A stretch of 64,000 nucleotides of DNA from Niastella sp. (GTDB lineage: Bacteria; Bacteroidota; Bacteroidia; Chitinophagales; Chitinophagaceae): assembly GCA_017744515.1 (NCBI GenBank), contig JAGIBF010000017.1, forward strand, positions 115,832-179,831. Direction: 5' to 3'. Position 1 is the first letter of the stretch; every line of letters begins with the position of its first letter. Positions 47,242 to 56,508 of the stretch are shown here, in pieces. Below the pieces are notes generated by a model. It saw nothing but the letters and a program-made list of their open reading frames with translations, was not told the DNA's origin and searched no databases. The position numbers and the translations under genes are program-made.

Positions 47242-47575
47242 ATGAAGCAACCAATAACGGCTACTCTCTTTTTAATTATTCTGTTTTTCTTCGGATTTTC
47301 TCTCACAGGATGCCGCGATGCAGGCGCCCGGCTGCCCAGGGATAAAAAAAGTTGCTACCATGTGGTACAATATGCAGGGATGCTTTGGAGGAGAAAAGCT
47401 TGTGCTGAAAGTGGTGACAAATGATGATGAGTCATTTGCTTTATTAAGTGAGGAGGGTAAGCAGGAAATAAGAGTAAAATTGAGTGCTGTACAGCAGCAG
47501 GCATTTGAAGACATTTTCACAGTCTACAGTGGTCCTTGCTCCGGAAGAGTGGGAGGTACAACCAGTCAGTTATGA
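47242..47575 (+). pseudogene. Small lipoprotein split by a frameshift at an A7 run
   Basis: The first frame from ATG 47242 encodes a good lipoprotein signal peptide (ATLFLIILFFFGFSLTGC) and then continues as low-quality sequence to a stop at 47424. The +1 frame carries a protein-like stretch (WYNMQGCFGGEKLVLKVVTNDDESFALLSEEG...) to 47575. Removing one A from the seven at 47344-47350 joins them into a single ~110-aa lipoprotein. It may be a pseudogene, an assembly error, or a product rescued by slippage on the A-run. The function of the mature domain is unknown. Confidence 0.55.
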
Positions 47576-48142
47576 TTTCTTACTTAACGTAATACCAATA
47601 GAAGATCGTTTCTTGTCATTGGGGTAGTGATCAACCTTTAATACAGCATCACCATTAGTCCACTCATAACCTTCATGAACTACCTTACCTTTATGTTGAT
47701 AATAGATTACTTTAGTGCCAGACTGTCCTGTTTTCTCCGTGAAATATTGCAATAGCTTTTGATAATCCTTCCGCTCCTGGCGAACTGGTAGCATACTGGG
47801 ATGGTCTCCGTAAAAAGTAACGTAATTCAAAGAAGACAATTGATCGTTCTTGTCAAAGCCAATCATGAAGTATCGAAACGTTACAATTGTTGGATCTGTA
47901 GGTTCGGGCCTGAGACCACTATAGGTATAGTCGAAGGGATACTTAGCCTTATCGGTAGTATCCTGGCCATTGATCAACGTTATCTGGCTCTCGAACTTAG
48001 ATTTTGGATCGCCCAGTTTTAGGTGGCCAAATCCATTGAGTATACTATCGATAGCAGTAGATTGGCCAAAAGTCAGATGAGCAAAGCTTACACTGCACAA
48101 AAGCAATAAGGATTTCGCAATACTTTTATAAGAGGGATACAT
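47570..48142 (-). CDS. Hypothetical exported protein
   Basis: A 190-aa protein with signal peptide (SIAKSLLLLCSVSFAHLTFGQ). The body (LNGFGHLKLGDPKSKFESQI..., YFMIGFDKNDQLSSLNYVTFYG) is a mixed alpha/beta domain I do not recognise; LGDPKSKFES resembles the opening of small 'SmpA/BLIP-like' periplasmic folds, but this is weak. It converges on the frameshifted lipoprotein and overlaps it by six bases. Confidence 0.6.
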   Translation of the reverse strand: MYPSYKSIAKSLLLLCSVSFAHLTFGQSTAIDSILNGFGHLKLGDPKSKFESQITLINGQDTTDKAKYPFDYTYSGLRPEPTDPTIVTFRYFMIGFDKNDQLSSLNYVTFYGDHPSMLPVRQERKDYQKLLQYFTEKTGQSGTKVIYYQHKGKVVHEGYEWTNGDAVLKVDHYPNDKKRSSIGITLSKKS

Positions 48143-48314
48143 GAATAAGGAATTATATATAGCAACAATTTATTAAAAAGAAAATAGATCCAGGTTCCAA
48201 AGTAAACAAACAAGCAGCGAATTTCATCAAAAGCTGGTCATAACTGCTTATTTTGCAGAGAGCCTGGAGAGTTTGACACAAGAGAAACACCCTGCATTCC
48301 CAACACCCCTGATC

Positions 48315-49316
48315 ATGACCCAAACCTGCTGTCCTCGCCTAAGCATAATTCCCGTCATACTATCAGTTGCGCTGATAATAGGCGGATGCGTCAAGCCCCG
48401 CCATGACCCAGCGCCTCCAGTCCCTACCACCATCCCCGAAGAAGAAATTGTTCGAATACCCGTGGTAGTACATGTACTCTATAATAAAGAAGAATTTAAT
48501 ATATCGGCAGAAAAGATCAATACACAACTGGCTGTGCTCAATGCCGACTTCCGGAAAGCCAATGCAGACCAGGTGAAAATACCAGGAGAGTTTGTTTCCC
48601 TGGCAGCGGATGCAGGAATAGAATTCATATTGGCAGATAAAGATCCTGCTGGCAACGCCACCAATGGCATCATCCGGGTGGCCACACAGGTAGACGGCTG
48701 GAGCGGCAACAACCCTTCAGGCAATATACCGGTAGAAGAACTGAAACTATTCCATACAGAAGAGGGTGGCAGTGATGCATGGCCGGCAGATCGCTACCTG
48801 AATATATGGGTAGCCGAAATGTCTGACCCCGCTGGAACGCTGGGCTTGGCAGGCTATTCAAGTTACCCTGGCGCTGATGCACAAATAGATGGCGTGATCA
48901 TCGATCCCCGTGCATTCGGAACAGTAGGCCCATTAACCCACGGGCATACACTGGGACGCACAGCCACCCATGAAATAGGACATTGGCTCAACCTTGTACA
49001 CATCTTTGGAGAGTTCGATGGCTGCGGTGCCACCGACTTTGTAGATGATACCCCCAGCGCCAGCACCCGCTATTTTGGAAACCCAACATATCCCCAGATA
49101 TCCTGCGGCCATAGCAACATGTTCATGAACTTCATGGATTATGTGGATGACGAAGCTATGTACCTCTTCACCAAAGGACAGCGGGAACGCATGCGCAAAG
49201 TATTTGCCGTTGGCGGGCAACGCCACCAACTATACAAATATGTGCAAGAGAAATATTTAAAATACAATCGTCCCGGACCTGCACAACTCATAACCGGCAA
49301 TATCCCCGGCAGATAA
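48315..49316 (+). CDS. M43 (pappalysin) family zinc metalloprotease lipoprotein
   Basis: A 333-aa protein. ATG 48315 is preferred over an in-frame TTG at 48273 because it starts a lipoprotein signal (SVALIIGGC, then VKPRHDP). The zinc motif HEIGHWLNLVHIFG gives HExxHxxxxxH, and MNFMDYVDDEAMYLFT is the downstream Met-turn region. FVDDTPSASTRYFG precedes it, as in M43B cytophagalysin-type enzymes. It probably acts on the cell surface on protein substrates. Confidence 0.9.
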   Translation: MTQTCCPRLSIIPVILSVALIIGGCVKPRHDPAPPVPTTIPEEEIVRIPVVVHVLYNKEEFNISAEKINTQLAVLNADFRKANADQVKIPGEFVSLAADAGIEFILADKDPAGNATNGIIRVATQVDGWSGNNPSGNIPVEELKLFHTEEGGSDAWPADRYLNIWVAEMSDPAGTLGLAGYSSYPGADAQIDGVIIDPRAFGTVGPLTHGHTLGRTATHEIGHWLNLVHIFGEFDGCGATDFVDDTPSASTRYFGNPTYPQISCGHSNMFMNFMDYVDDEAMYLFTKGQRERMRKVFAVGGQRHQLYKYVQEKYLKYNRPGPAQLITGNIPGR

Positions 49317-49411
49317 TCCCGGAAACTACCTCCTTGGTGCCTCGTTGCCTTAATGCCTTGTTGCCTTTCTCTAAAAATGGCATTGTTTATGAAATATTAC
49401 CCGCCGGAAAT

Positions 49412-50023
49412 ATGCTTCATAAACAACAACCCCATAGTCCAATGGTTACCGACCGGTTAAAGCAAGAAACTTTACCGCTACACCAACAACTCGAAAAATG
49501 GATGGTGCAGGAGATCAAATCTATGCAGTCCATTGATCAATACATCAATCTTCTCCAGTCCTTTTACGGGTTTTACCAGCCGTTGGAAAGCAACATGCTG
49601 CCCATGGTGGAAGAGGTGGTGCCCGACCTCGCCGAACGACGCAAATCCACGCTTTTACAGCAGGATATTGACACCCTGCAGCCGGTCAAAACCAGCATTC
49701 CTCTTTGCACCCAACTCCCCGCTATAACCAATACAGCCGCGGCTTTGGGCGCGATGTACGTATTTGAAGGATCTACCCTGGGCGGTGCTATAATTGCAAA
49801 AATGGTGAAAGGGAAAATTGCCGGATTACCAGACAACACCCTGCAGTTTTTCAAGGGATACGGTACACAAACGATGGAAAAATGGGAGCGTTTCAAGCAG
49901 TATACGAACGGTTTTATTGCCAGCGACGAACAAAGCACGGCCCTCATCAACGGCGCCAATGACACCTTTTCCCTTTTCTATCAATGGCTAAAAAACAATC
50001 AAACAGACACAACGAATGAGTAA
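49412..50023 (+). CDS. bphO: Heme oxygenase, bacteriophytochrome type (BphO)
   Basis: A 203-aa protein from ATG 49412; ATG 49442 is also possible. ETLPLHQQLEKWM supplies the heme-ligating His, and YVFEGSTLGGAIIAK is the glycine-rich distal helix typical of BphO. It opens heme to biliverdin, the chromophore of bacteriophytochromes, releasing iron and CO. The stop overlaps the start of the phytochrome gene by 8 nt (ATGAGTAA), which indicates translational coupling and matches the functional link. Confidence 0.93.
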   Translation: MLHKQQPHSPMVTDRLKQETLPLHQQLEKWMVQEIKSMQSIDQYINLLQSFYGFYQPLESNMLPMVEEVVPDLAERRKSTLLQQDIDTLQPVKTSIPLCTQLPAITNTAAALGAMYVFEGSTLGGAIIAKMVKGKIAGLPDNTLQFFKGYGTQTMEKWERFKQYTNGFIASDEQSTALINGANDTFSLFYQWLKNNQTDTTNE

Positions 50024-51542
50024 AAAAAGCTATGATTCGACCTTTTGCGGGAGTCTGCCACTACATAAAATCAACCTTATTCAGCCCCACGCCGTGCTGT
50101 TAGTGGTCAATTATAATGACTTTTCCATTCAGCAGGTAAGTGAAAATGTGGAGAAAATTCTACAAATAAATGCCCCTGAACTGGTAGAAACCTTCTTGAC
50201 AGACTATGTAACGCCTGCCCAGCTTACCGATGTGAAAAAAAAATTTGAAGGCACCCTGCCCCAAAAATTACCTTATACACTCACCTTTCACCAGGACAAT
50301 ATACAACAGGACTACCTGGCCATGATCCATCGAAAAGAAGATTGCCTGCTCATTGAGCTGGATCTGGAATCGGAACAGGTACAGGATACATCTTTCACTA
50401 CCATCTATCTTGATGTGAAACATGCCATGGTAGCTATGGAACAGGCCGGAGATATACAAGAGATTTGTAAGATTGCAGCCGCAGAAATAAAACGCGTATC
50501 TGATTTTGATAAAGTCCTGGTCTATCGGTTTGATGAGAATTGGAATGGTACAGTCCTCGCTGAAGTAATGGAAGAAGGAATGGATAGCTATCTTGGACTT
50601 ACATTCCCCGCTTCAGATATTCCACAGCAAGTGCGCAGCCTCTATCTGCGCAACCCTTACCGGCTCATCCCAAACCGTGAAGCACAGCCAGTGGGGTTAT
50701 ACCCGGTGATCAATCCGGAAACACAAAACTTTACAGACTTGTCCGATTGCGACAAGCGGGCAGTTGCTGCCGTTCACCTCGAATACATGAAGAACATGAA
50801 CATCATGGCCTCCATGTCCATTCGCATCATTAAAGATGATAAACTGTGGGGACTGATATCCTGTCATCACCGCACGGCAAAGTATCTGTCGTTTGAGACC
50901 TGTGCAGTACTGGAATTTTTATCCAACATTGTATCGGGAAAAGTATCTGCATTGCTTAATAAAGAAAGATTCAATGCCTTGGAATCCTTGCAGGAAGTAT
51001 ATGCAAAACTGGTGGAACAAGTGTATAAAAGCGATGATCTGCTCGAAGGACTTACCCAACACCCTGTCACAGTTCTCGATATACTGGGAGCAAAAGGAGC
51101 TGTCATACTCTCCGAAAAACGGGTGGATACAATCGGAATCACCCCCTCAAAAAATGAGATCAGGGAGTTGGCATTATGGCTCTTTAGTAACAACATCACC
51201 AAATTGTATCACCAGGACAGCCTGCCATTCGTCTATGATGAAGCAGCAAACTTTGCCAATGTCGGTAGCGGTATAGTGTGTTTGCCCATCAATCCCGAAA
51301 AACGCGAATACATCATTGCCTTCCGGCCGGAAGTGATACAATCGATCAATTGGGGCGGCGACCCTTCCGCAGCCATTAATTTTGAAGCAGATAACATTCA
51401 TTACCATCCGCGTAACTCATTTGCTGTCTGGCAGCAAACAGTGAAACACTCTTCTGTGGCATGGAAGTCGTATGAACTGGAAATGGCAGAAGCGTTCAGG
51501 AATTTCGTATTGGAATTCATGGTCAAGAAGCACGCATTTTAA
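50016..51542 (+). CDS. Bacteriophytochrome photosensory module (PAS-GAF-PHY) without output domain
   Basis: A 508-aa protein. Cys11 lies upstream of the PAS domain at the same spacing to IQPH as the biliverdin-binding Cys of Deinococcus BphP, so covalent chromophore attachment is likely. PASDIPQQVRSLYLRNPYRL is the GAF chromophore pocket, AVHLEYMKNMNIMASMSIRI carries the pocket His, and WGLISCHHRTAKYLS the second His region. The PHY tongue shows WGGDPS and PRNSF. The protein ends directly after the PHY helix with no histidine kinase. It probably switches red/far-red states and passes the signal to another protein, best candidate the next gene, which starts 5 nt later. Confidence 0.95.
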   Translation: MSKKSYDSTFCGSLPLHKINLIQPHAVLLVVNYNDFSIQQVSENVEKILQINAPELVETFLTDYVTPAQLTDVKKKFEGTLPQKLPYTLTFHQDNIQQDYLAMIHRKEDCLLIELDLESEQVQDTSFTTIYLDVKHAMVAMEQAGDIQEICKIAAAEIKRVSDFDKVLVYRFDENWNGTVLAEVMEEGMDSYLGLTFPASDIPQQVRSLYLRNPYRLIPNREAQPVGLYPVINPETQNFTDLSDCDKRAVAAVHLEYMKNMNIMASMSIRIIKDDKLWGLISCHHRTAKYLSFETCAVLEFLSNIVSGKVSALLNKERFNALESLQEVYAKLVEQVYKSDDLLEGLTQHPVTVLDILGAKGAVILSEKRVDTIGITPSKNEIRELALWLFSNNITKLYHQDSLPFVYDEAANFANVGSGIVCLPINPEKREYIIAFRPEVIQSINWGGDPSAAINFEADNIHYHPRNSFAVWQQTVKHSSVAWKSYELEMAEAFRNFVLEFMVKKHAF

Positions 51543-51547
51543 CAAAA

Positions 51548-54500
51548 ATGAAACAACAGAACAACACACATAAAAATAGCAATGGCAATGGGGTGGTAAA
51601 AGAACCACTCAGTGAGTCAGGATACGTGATAGCTATAGGCGCTTCGGCAGGAGGACTGGAAGCGATCCATGAATTCTTTGATAACATGCCCGATGCGGGC
51701 AACTTTTCATTCGTGTTGATACAGCATTTATCACCCGACTATAAAAGCCTGCTGGTAGAGCTGGTATCCAAGCACACCCGTATGAATGTGCTGGAAGCAG
51801 AGCACAATGTGGTATTGAAAAAAAGATGTGTATACGTTATACCCAATAATAAAGTAATGACCATCAAGCATGGCAAAGTGCAGTTGGTCCAAAAAACACA
51901 TGATAAAACCCCCAACACAGCCATCGACGCTTTCCTGTATTCCCTGGCGCGCGATAAAGGCCGGCAGGCAATAGCCATCATCCTGTCGGGTACAGGGTCA
52001 GATGGCACAAAAGGAGTGGACGCTATTAAAAAAGCCGGCGGTATGGTGCTGGTGCAGTCGCCCGATACAGCCCGGTTCGATGGAATGCCCAATAGCGCCA
52101 TCAATGGTGGGAGTGCCGACTTTGTATTGTCACCTGCGCAAATGCCGGCAGAGATCATCAACTATACCAATGTGGATATATTACGAGGTAATGGCCAACG
52201 CGTGCCGCAAACACAGACAGAACTGTTACAGGAAATTATCCACCTGGTAAAGATCAATACCGGCAACGACTTTCAGGCCTATAAGCCGGCAACCATTATG
52301 CGGCGTGTAGAAAAAAGAATGACCCGCTTGCAGCTCAACACTTTAGAAGAGTACTTATCCTACCTCACACAAAATCCGGAGGAATCCAACGCATTATACA
52401 AGAACTTCCTGATAGGCGTTACCCGCTTCTTTCGTGATAAAGAAGCCTATAAAGCCATTAGCACTAAAATATTGTCGGAAGTGGTGAAGGCCAAACAACC
52501 CGGAGAGGTAATCAAAATATGGGTAAATGCCTGTAGCACCGGCGAAGAAGCCTATTCACTTGCCATGATCGTTGATCGGTACATTAAAGATCATGACCTG
52601 AAACTGGAGATAAAAATATTTGCTACCGACCTCGATGAGGCAGCTATTGAATATGCCGGACGTGGAGCCTATCCCTTATCCATAGAAAAGGACATCGATA
52701 AAGACCTGTTGGAAGAATACTTCAGGAAAGAAGGAAAAAAATACATTATAACTCCACGTATCCGGAAGACCGTTGTATTTGCCCGGCATAATGTATTGAA
52801 AGATCCCCCTTTCATACACAATGACCTGGTAAGCTGTCGCAACATGCTTATATACATGGATGCTTCCCTGCAGCAAAAAGTATTGGAAATACTCGACTTC
52901 GCCTTGCGGGTAAATGGATTCCTGTTCCTTGGTACCAGTGAGCATCTGTCCACGCTGAAAGACAATTATATAGAAGCAGAAGGCAAATGGAAAGTATTCA
53001 GGAAGCTGGGATTGAGAAAACATGCGTACACCAATCCATCATACAATCCGGTGAGTTCCTCACGCAGTACCACGCAGCTGCCTAAAGCAGAAATGCCCAT
53101 ACTGCCAGTATTCAGTAGAAAACAGGACAGCCTCACACTGGCAGAAGCATTCAAGGACTTGATGGCCGAGGACAACAAATACGCAGCACTATACATTGAC
53201 AGAAAATATGAAGTGAAAGATGCGGTAGGGGATTTTACCCGTTACCTTTCGCTGCCCGAACGCAAGTTGAACTTCAACATGCTTAAGATGCTCTTGCCTG
53301 AACTGGCGGTGGCCATGAACACTGCTGTGCGAAAGGCGTGGAAAGAAAACAAGAAGATAAAAACAAGGGCCATCCGTGCCCGCCGGGATGACCAGTCAGT
53401 ATTGATCAATGCCACGATTGTACCATATCCGCCAGAGAAAAGTCCTTACACGCTGGTAGTACTATGGGAAACGAGCGATACTGTAACCGACGATGACATA
53501 GAAGTAGCACGGCAGCAATTCACACCCGATAGCCAGACATTGATACTGGAACTCCAGGAAGAGTTGCAGGAAAGCCGGATGAACCTGCAAATAGCAGTAG
53601 AAGGATTGGAAACAGCCAACGAAGAATTACAAAGCTCCAATGAGGAATTACTGAGCGCTAACGAAGAACTCCAAAGCTCCAACGAAGAATTACAGTCGTT
53701 AAATGAAGAGTTGCACACCCTCAATACAGAGCACCAGCTGAAGATCAAAGAACTGATCGAGTTGAACGATGATCTTAACAACTACTTTAGCAGCACAGAT
53801 ATCGGGCAGGTATTTATAGATGCCGATATGCGCATCCGCAAGTTCAATCCCGCGGCAGTTAAAATGATCAACCTTATTGAAACAGATATTGGCCGCCCGA
53901 TAGACCATATCTCAAACAATATCGAGCATAGTACATTGGTTACAGATATTAAATCCGTGCTAAAAACAAAGAAGTTTATCGAAAAAGAAGTACGGCTCAA
54001 TAACCGCACCAGCGCCGTGATGCGCGTCTTTCCCTACATTCGTTCCGATAAAAAGACAGATGGAGCAGTAATATCCTTCATTGATATATCCATGATCAAG
54101 AGCCTGGATAATATCATTTCAGGTATCTTCAACTCTACACTTAATGCTATCATCGCATTCAGGGCCCAGCGCAGCGCCTCCAATGAAATAGCCGACTTCC
54201 ATGTACTCACATCCAATAAAGCGGCCGATACGCTGTTGGCTGTTAGTTCTCCCGGCGCAAATGGGTATTCATTGAAATATGATTTCCCCCACCTGGTACA
54301 TAATGGGCTATTTCATAAACTGGTGAAAGTGGTAGAAGACAACAAAGTCTTCCATGATGAATGCAACATTACAGTCGGAGATCAGACAGTGATCTATGAA
54401 ATGATAGCCGTAAAAATGATGGATGGCATTATCATTACCTACACCGATATCACAGAAAAGAAAGATGCCGAGCAACGCCTGCGCAAAAGCTACAGTGAAT

Positions 54501-56113
54501 TAGTGATAGCGAAAGATACCCTCAAACAATTGAACCGGGAACTCGAAGAAAAAGTACAGGAGCGCACCCGTGAGTTGTCAGGCAGTGAAGAACGGTTCCG
54601 CCTCATATCACAAGCCACAAATGATGCCATCTGGGATTGGAGCCTCACGGATAATACAATATGGTACAGCGATACCTTCTACCAGTTGTTTGAATATAAA
54701 AAAGAAGAAGTGCCGCTTCTGCGCAGCTTCTGGGTGCAGCGGATCCATCCGGAAGACAGAAGCCGCGTGAATGAAATGTTCAACAGGATCATCAATCAGA
54801 AAGAAAACAAATGGTCGGTGGAATACCGTTTCCTGAAAGGCAACGGAACCTATTCTCACATATTGGATAGAGGCAACCTGCTGCAGGATGAGTACAGTAC
54901 ACCATTCCGCATGTTGGGCAGTATGATGGATATTACCAGTTTGCGCGAAGCAGAACGCAACGCATTGGTAAACCGTGAACAAAAAGAATTCCTGGCCGAC
55001 TCCATACCCATGATCGTATGGACAGCCAGTTCAAAAGGCGCAATGGAGTTTGCCAACCTGCAATTCCCTGAGTATACGGGCATCAGCGAAGAAGAAATGT
55101 TGGAGAAGGGATTAGAAGTTTGTATCCATCCGGATTACGTGGCGGCATACCAGGCCGCCTGGCAAAAAGCATTACAGGACAAAACAGAATTCTCCATAGA
55201 GCTGCTCATGCGCCGTTTTGATGGGCAATATCGCTGGCAGCAGCTACAGGCAAGGCCCATGATGAATGATAGTAACGACCTAAGCCTCTGGGTAGGCAAT
55301 ATTATGGAAATACATGAACGTAAGGTGGCTACAGACATATTGGAACAGCGCGTAAAGGAAAGGACAGAAGAGTTGCAACTGGCTAATAAGGAGTTGGAGA
55401 AAAGCAATACTGAATTGTTGCAATACGCATTTGTAGCCAGCCATGACCTGAAAGAGCCTACACGCAAAATATATATCTTCAGCAACATGATCAAAGACTC
55501 TTACCTGAAAGATAAAGAGTCTAAAGCCTCTGACCTGGTAAACAGGATCATCAAATCATCCCAGCGGATGATGCGGCTGATTGAAGATTTGCTGAACTAT
55601 TCGAGGCTTTCACAGACAGAAGTATTTGAGACGATCGATCTTACAGTTACAGTACAGGAAATATTGTCCGATCTCGAAGTGGTGGTAGCAGATAAGAAAG
55701 CGGAAGTTAAGATGGAAAACCTTTGTATGATAGAAGGCGTGCAGGGACAAATGCGCCAGGTGTTCCAGAACCTCATCAGCAACGCACTGAAATTTACACG
55801 CAAGGACATAGTGCCGCAAATACGTATAAGTGCCCAGCGGATAGTATCCCGTTCATTCGATGCCGCGGAAGATGCAATGGGTACCTGGTGTCGCATCGAG
55901 GTGAGCGATAATGGAATAGGGTTCAATGAACGCTTCCTGAGCAAGATATTTACCCTGTTTCAGCGCCTGCACACACAGGAACAGTACGAAGGCACCGGTA
56001 TCGGCCTCGCTATCACCCGTAAGATCATCGAAAAACATGGAGGTATCATCACGGCCCGAAGCAAAGAAGGCGTAGGGACTACCTTCATTATTGTATTGCC
56101 TTTAAAGCAATAA
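51548..56113 (+). CDS. CheB-CheR-PAS-histidine kinase fusion protein
   Basis: A 1521-aa cytoplasmic protein. Residues ~25-205 are a CheB methylesterase with triad S33 (GASAGG), H60 (IQHLSPD) and D152 (GTGSDGTKG). Residues ~225-490 are a CheR methyltransferase with the SAM site WVNACSTGEEAYS (325-337). A PAS-like part and a long heptad-like coiled coil (NEELQSSNEELLSANEELQS, ~665-745) follow, then several PAS domains (~750-1260). Last is a HisKA/HATPase kinase with phospho-acceptor H1299 (SHDLKEP), N-box FQNLISNALKF and G-boxes DNGIGF and GTGIGLAI. There is no receiver domain. It probably integrates the phytochrome signal; the target of its methylation is unknown. Confidence 0.95.
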   Translation: MKQQNNTHKNSNGNGVVKEPLSESGYVIAIGASAGGLEAIHEFFDNMPDAGNFSFVLIQHLSPDYKSLLVELVSKHTRMNVLEAEHNVVLKKRCVYVIPNNKVMTIKHGKVQLVQKTHDKTPNTAIDAFLYSLARDKGRQAIAIILSGTGSDGTKGVDAIKKAGGMVLVQSPDTARFDGMPNSAINGGSADFVLSPAQMPAEIINYTNVDILRGNGQRVPQTQTELLQEIIHLVKINTGNDFQAYKPATIMRRVEKRMTRLQLNTLEEYLSYLTQNPEESNALYKNFLIGVTRFFRDKEAYKAISTKILSEVVKAKQPGEVIKIWVNACSTGEEAYSLAMIVDRYIKDHDLKLEIKIFATDLDEAAIEYAGRGAYPLSIEKDIDKDLLEEYFRKEGKKYIITPRIRKTVVFARHNVLKDPPFIHNDLVSCRNMLIYMDASLQQKVLEILDFALRVNGFLFLGTSEHLSTLKDNYIEAEGKWKVFRKLGLRKHAYTNPSYNPVSSSRSTTQLPKAEMPILPVFSRKQDSLTLAEAFKDLMAEDNKYAALYIDRKYEVKDAVGDFTRYLSLPERKLNFNMLKMLLPELAVAMNTAVRKAWKENKKIKTRAIRARRDDQSVLINATIVPYPPEKSPYTLVVLWETSDTVTDDDIEVARQQFTPDSQTLILELQEELQESRMNLQIAVEGLETANEELQSSNEELLSANEELQSSNEELQSLNEELHTLNTEHQLKIKELIELNDDLNNYFSSTDIGQVFIDADMRIRKFNPAAVKMINLIETDIGRPIDHISNNIEHSTLVTDIKSVLKTKKFIEKEVRLNNRTSAVMRVFPYIRSDKKTDGAVISFIDISMIKSLDNIISGIFNSTLNAIIAFRAQRSASNEIADFHVLTSNKAADTLLAVSSPGANGYSLKYDFPHLVHNGLFHKLVKVVEDNKVFHDECNITVGDQTVIYEMIAVKMMDGIIITYTDITEKKDAEQRLRKSYSELVIAKDTLKQLNRELEEKVQERTRELSGSEERFRLISQATNDAIWDWSLTDNTIWYSDTFYQLFEYKKEEVPLLRSFWVQRIHPEDRSRVNEMFNRIINQKENKWSVEYRFLKGNGTYSHILDRGNLLQDEYSTPFRMLGSMMDITSLREAERNALVNREQKEFLADSIPMIVWTASSKGAMEFANLQFPEYTGISEEEMLEKGLEVCIHPDYVAAYQAAWQKALQDKTEFSIELLMRRFDGQYRWQQLQARPMMNDSNDLSLWVGNIMEIHERKVATDILEQRVKERTEELQLANKELEKSNTELLQYAFVASHDLKEPTRKIYIFSNMIKDSYLKDKESKASDLVNRIIKSSQRMMRLIEDLLNYSRLSQTEVFETIDLTVTVQEILSDLEVVVADKKAEVKMENLCMIEGVQGQMRQVFQNLISNALKFTRKDIVPQIRISAQRIVSRSFDAAEDAMGTWCRIEVSDNGIGFNERFLSKIFTLFQRLHTQEQYEGTGIGLAITRKIIEKHGGIITARSKEGVGTTFIIVLPLKQ

Positions 56114-56137
56114 TAGAGTAGGAGAAGACCTGTGGAA

Positions 56138-56497
56138 CTACAACGTTTGCAGGTTCTTCTTCGTAAACTCATTCTCTACATTACCTGTATTCAGCGTGCC
56201 TGCTGGTTCAAACAATAGCACCTCCACTTCTTCCGGCGCATTAGGGCGATGCTCTACACCACGTGGCACGATGAGGAATTCACCTTCATTAAGGACAACA
56301 TTCTTATCCCGGAACTCCATAATAAAACTTCCTTTCACAACCAGGAACATTTCATCTTCATGCTCGTGATGATGCCAGGTAAAAGGCCCTTGAAACTTTA
56401 CGAGCTTCACATGCTGACCATTCAGCTCACCCACGATCTTCGGACTCCAATGCTCAGAAAAAGTAGCAAATTTCTCCGCAAGGTTGACTTTATTCAT
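56138..56497 (-). CDS. Cupin domain protein
   Basis: A 119-aa small cupin. FTWHHHEHEDEMFLVVKGSF is motif 1 with three His and Glu for a metal, and VPRGVEHRPNAPEEVEVLLFEP is motif 2 with the last His. Single-domain cupins of this kind are dioxygenases, isomerases or binding proteins. It follows the maleylpyruvate-isomerase-like gene by 11 bp, so the two likely form an operon. Confidence 0.87.
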   Translation of the reverse strand: MNKVNLAEKFATFSEHWSPKIVGELNGQHVKLVKFQGPFTWHHHEHEDEMFLVVKGSFIMEFRDKNVVLNEGEFLIVPRGVEHRPNAPEEVEVLLFEPAGTLNTGNVENEFTKKNLQTL

Positions 56498-56508
56498 AAA
56501 ACAAATGT

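Noticed and set aside
53580..53740. Tandem 21-bp DNA repeats in the kinase gene as a possible variable-number locus
   Set aside because: They encode the NEELQSS coiled coil that I recall as conserved in CheR-PAS fusion proteins, so the repetition is explained by the protein.
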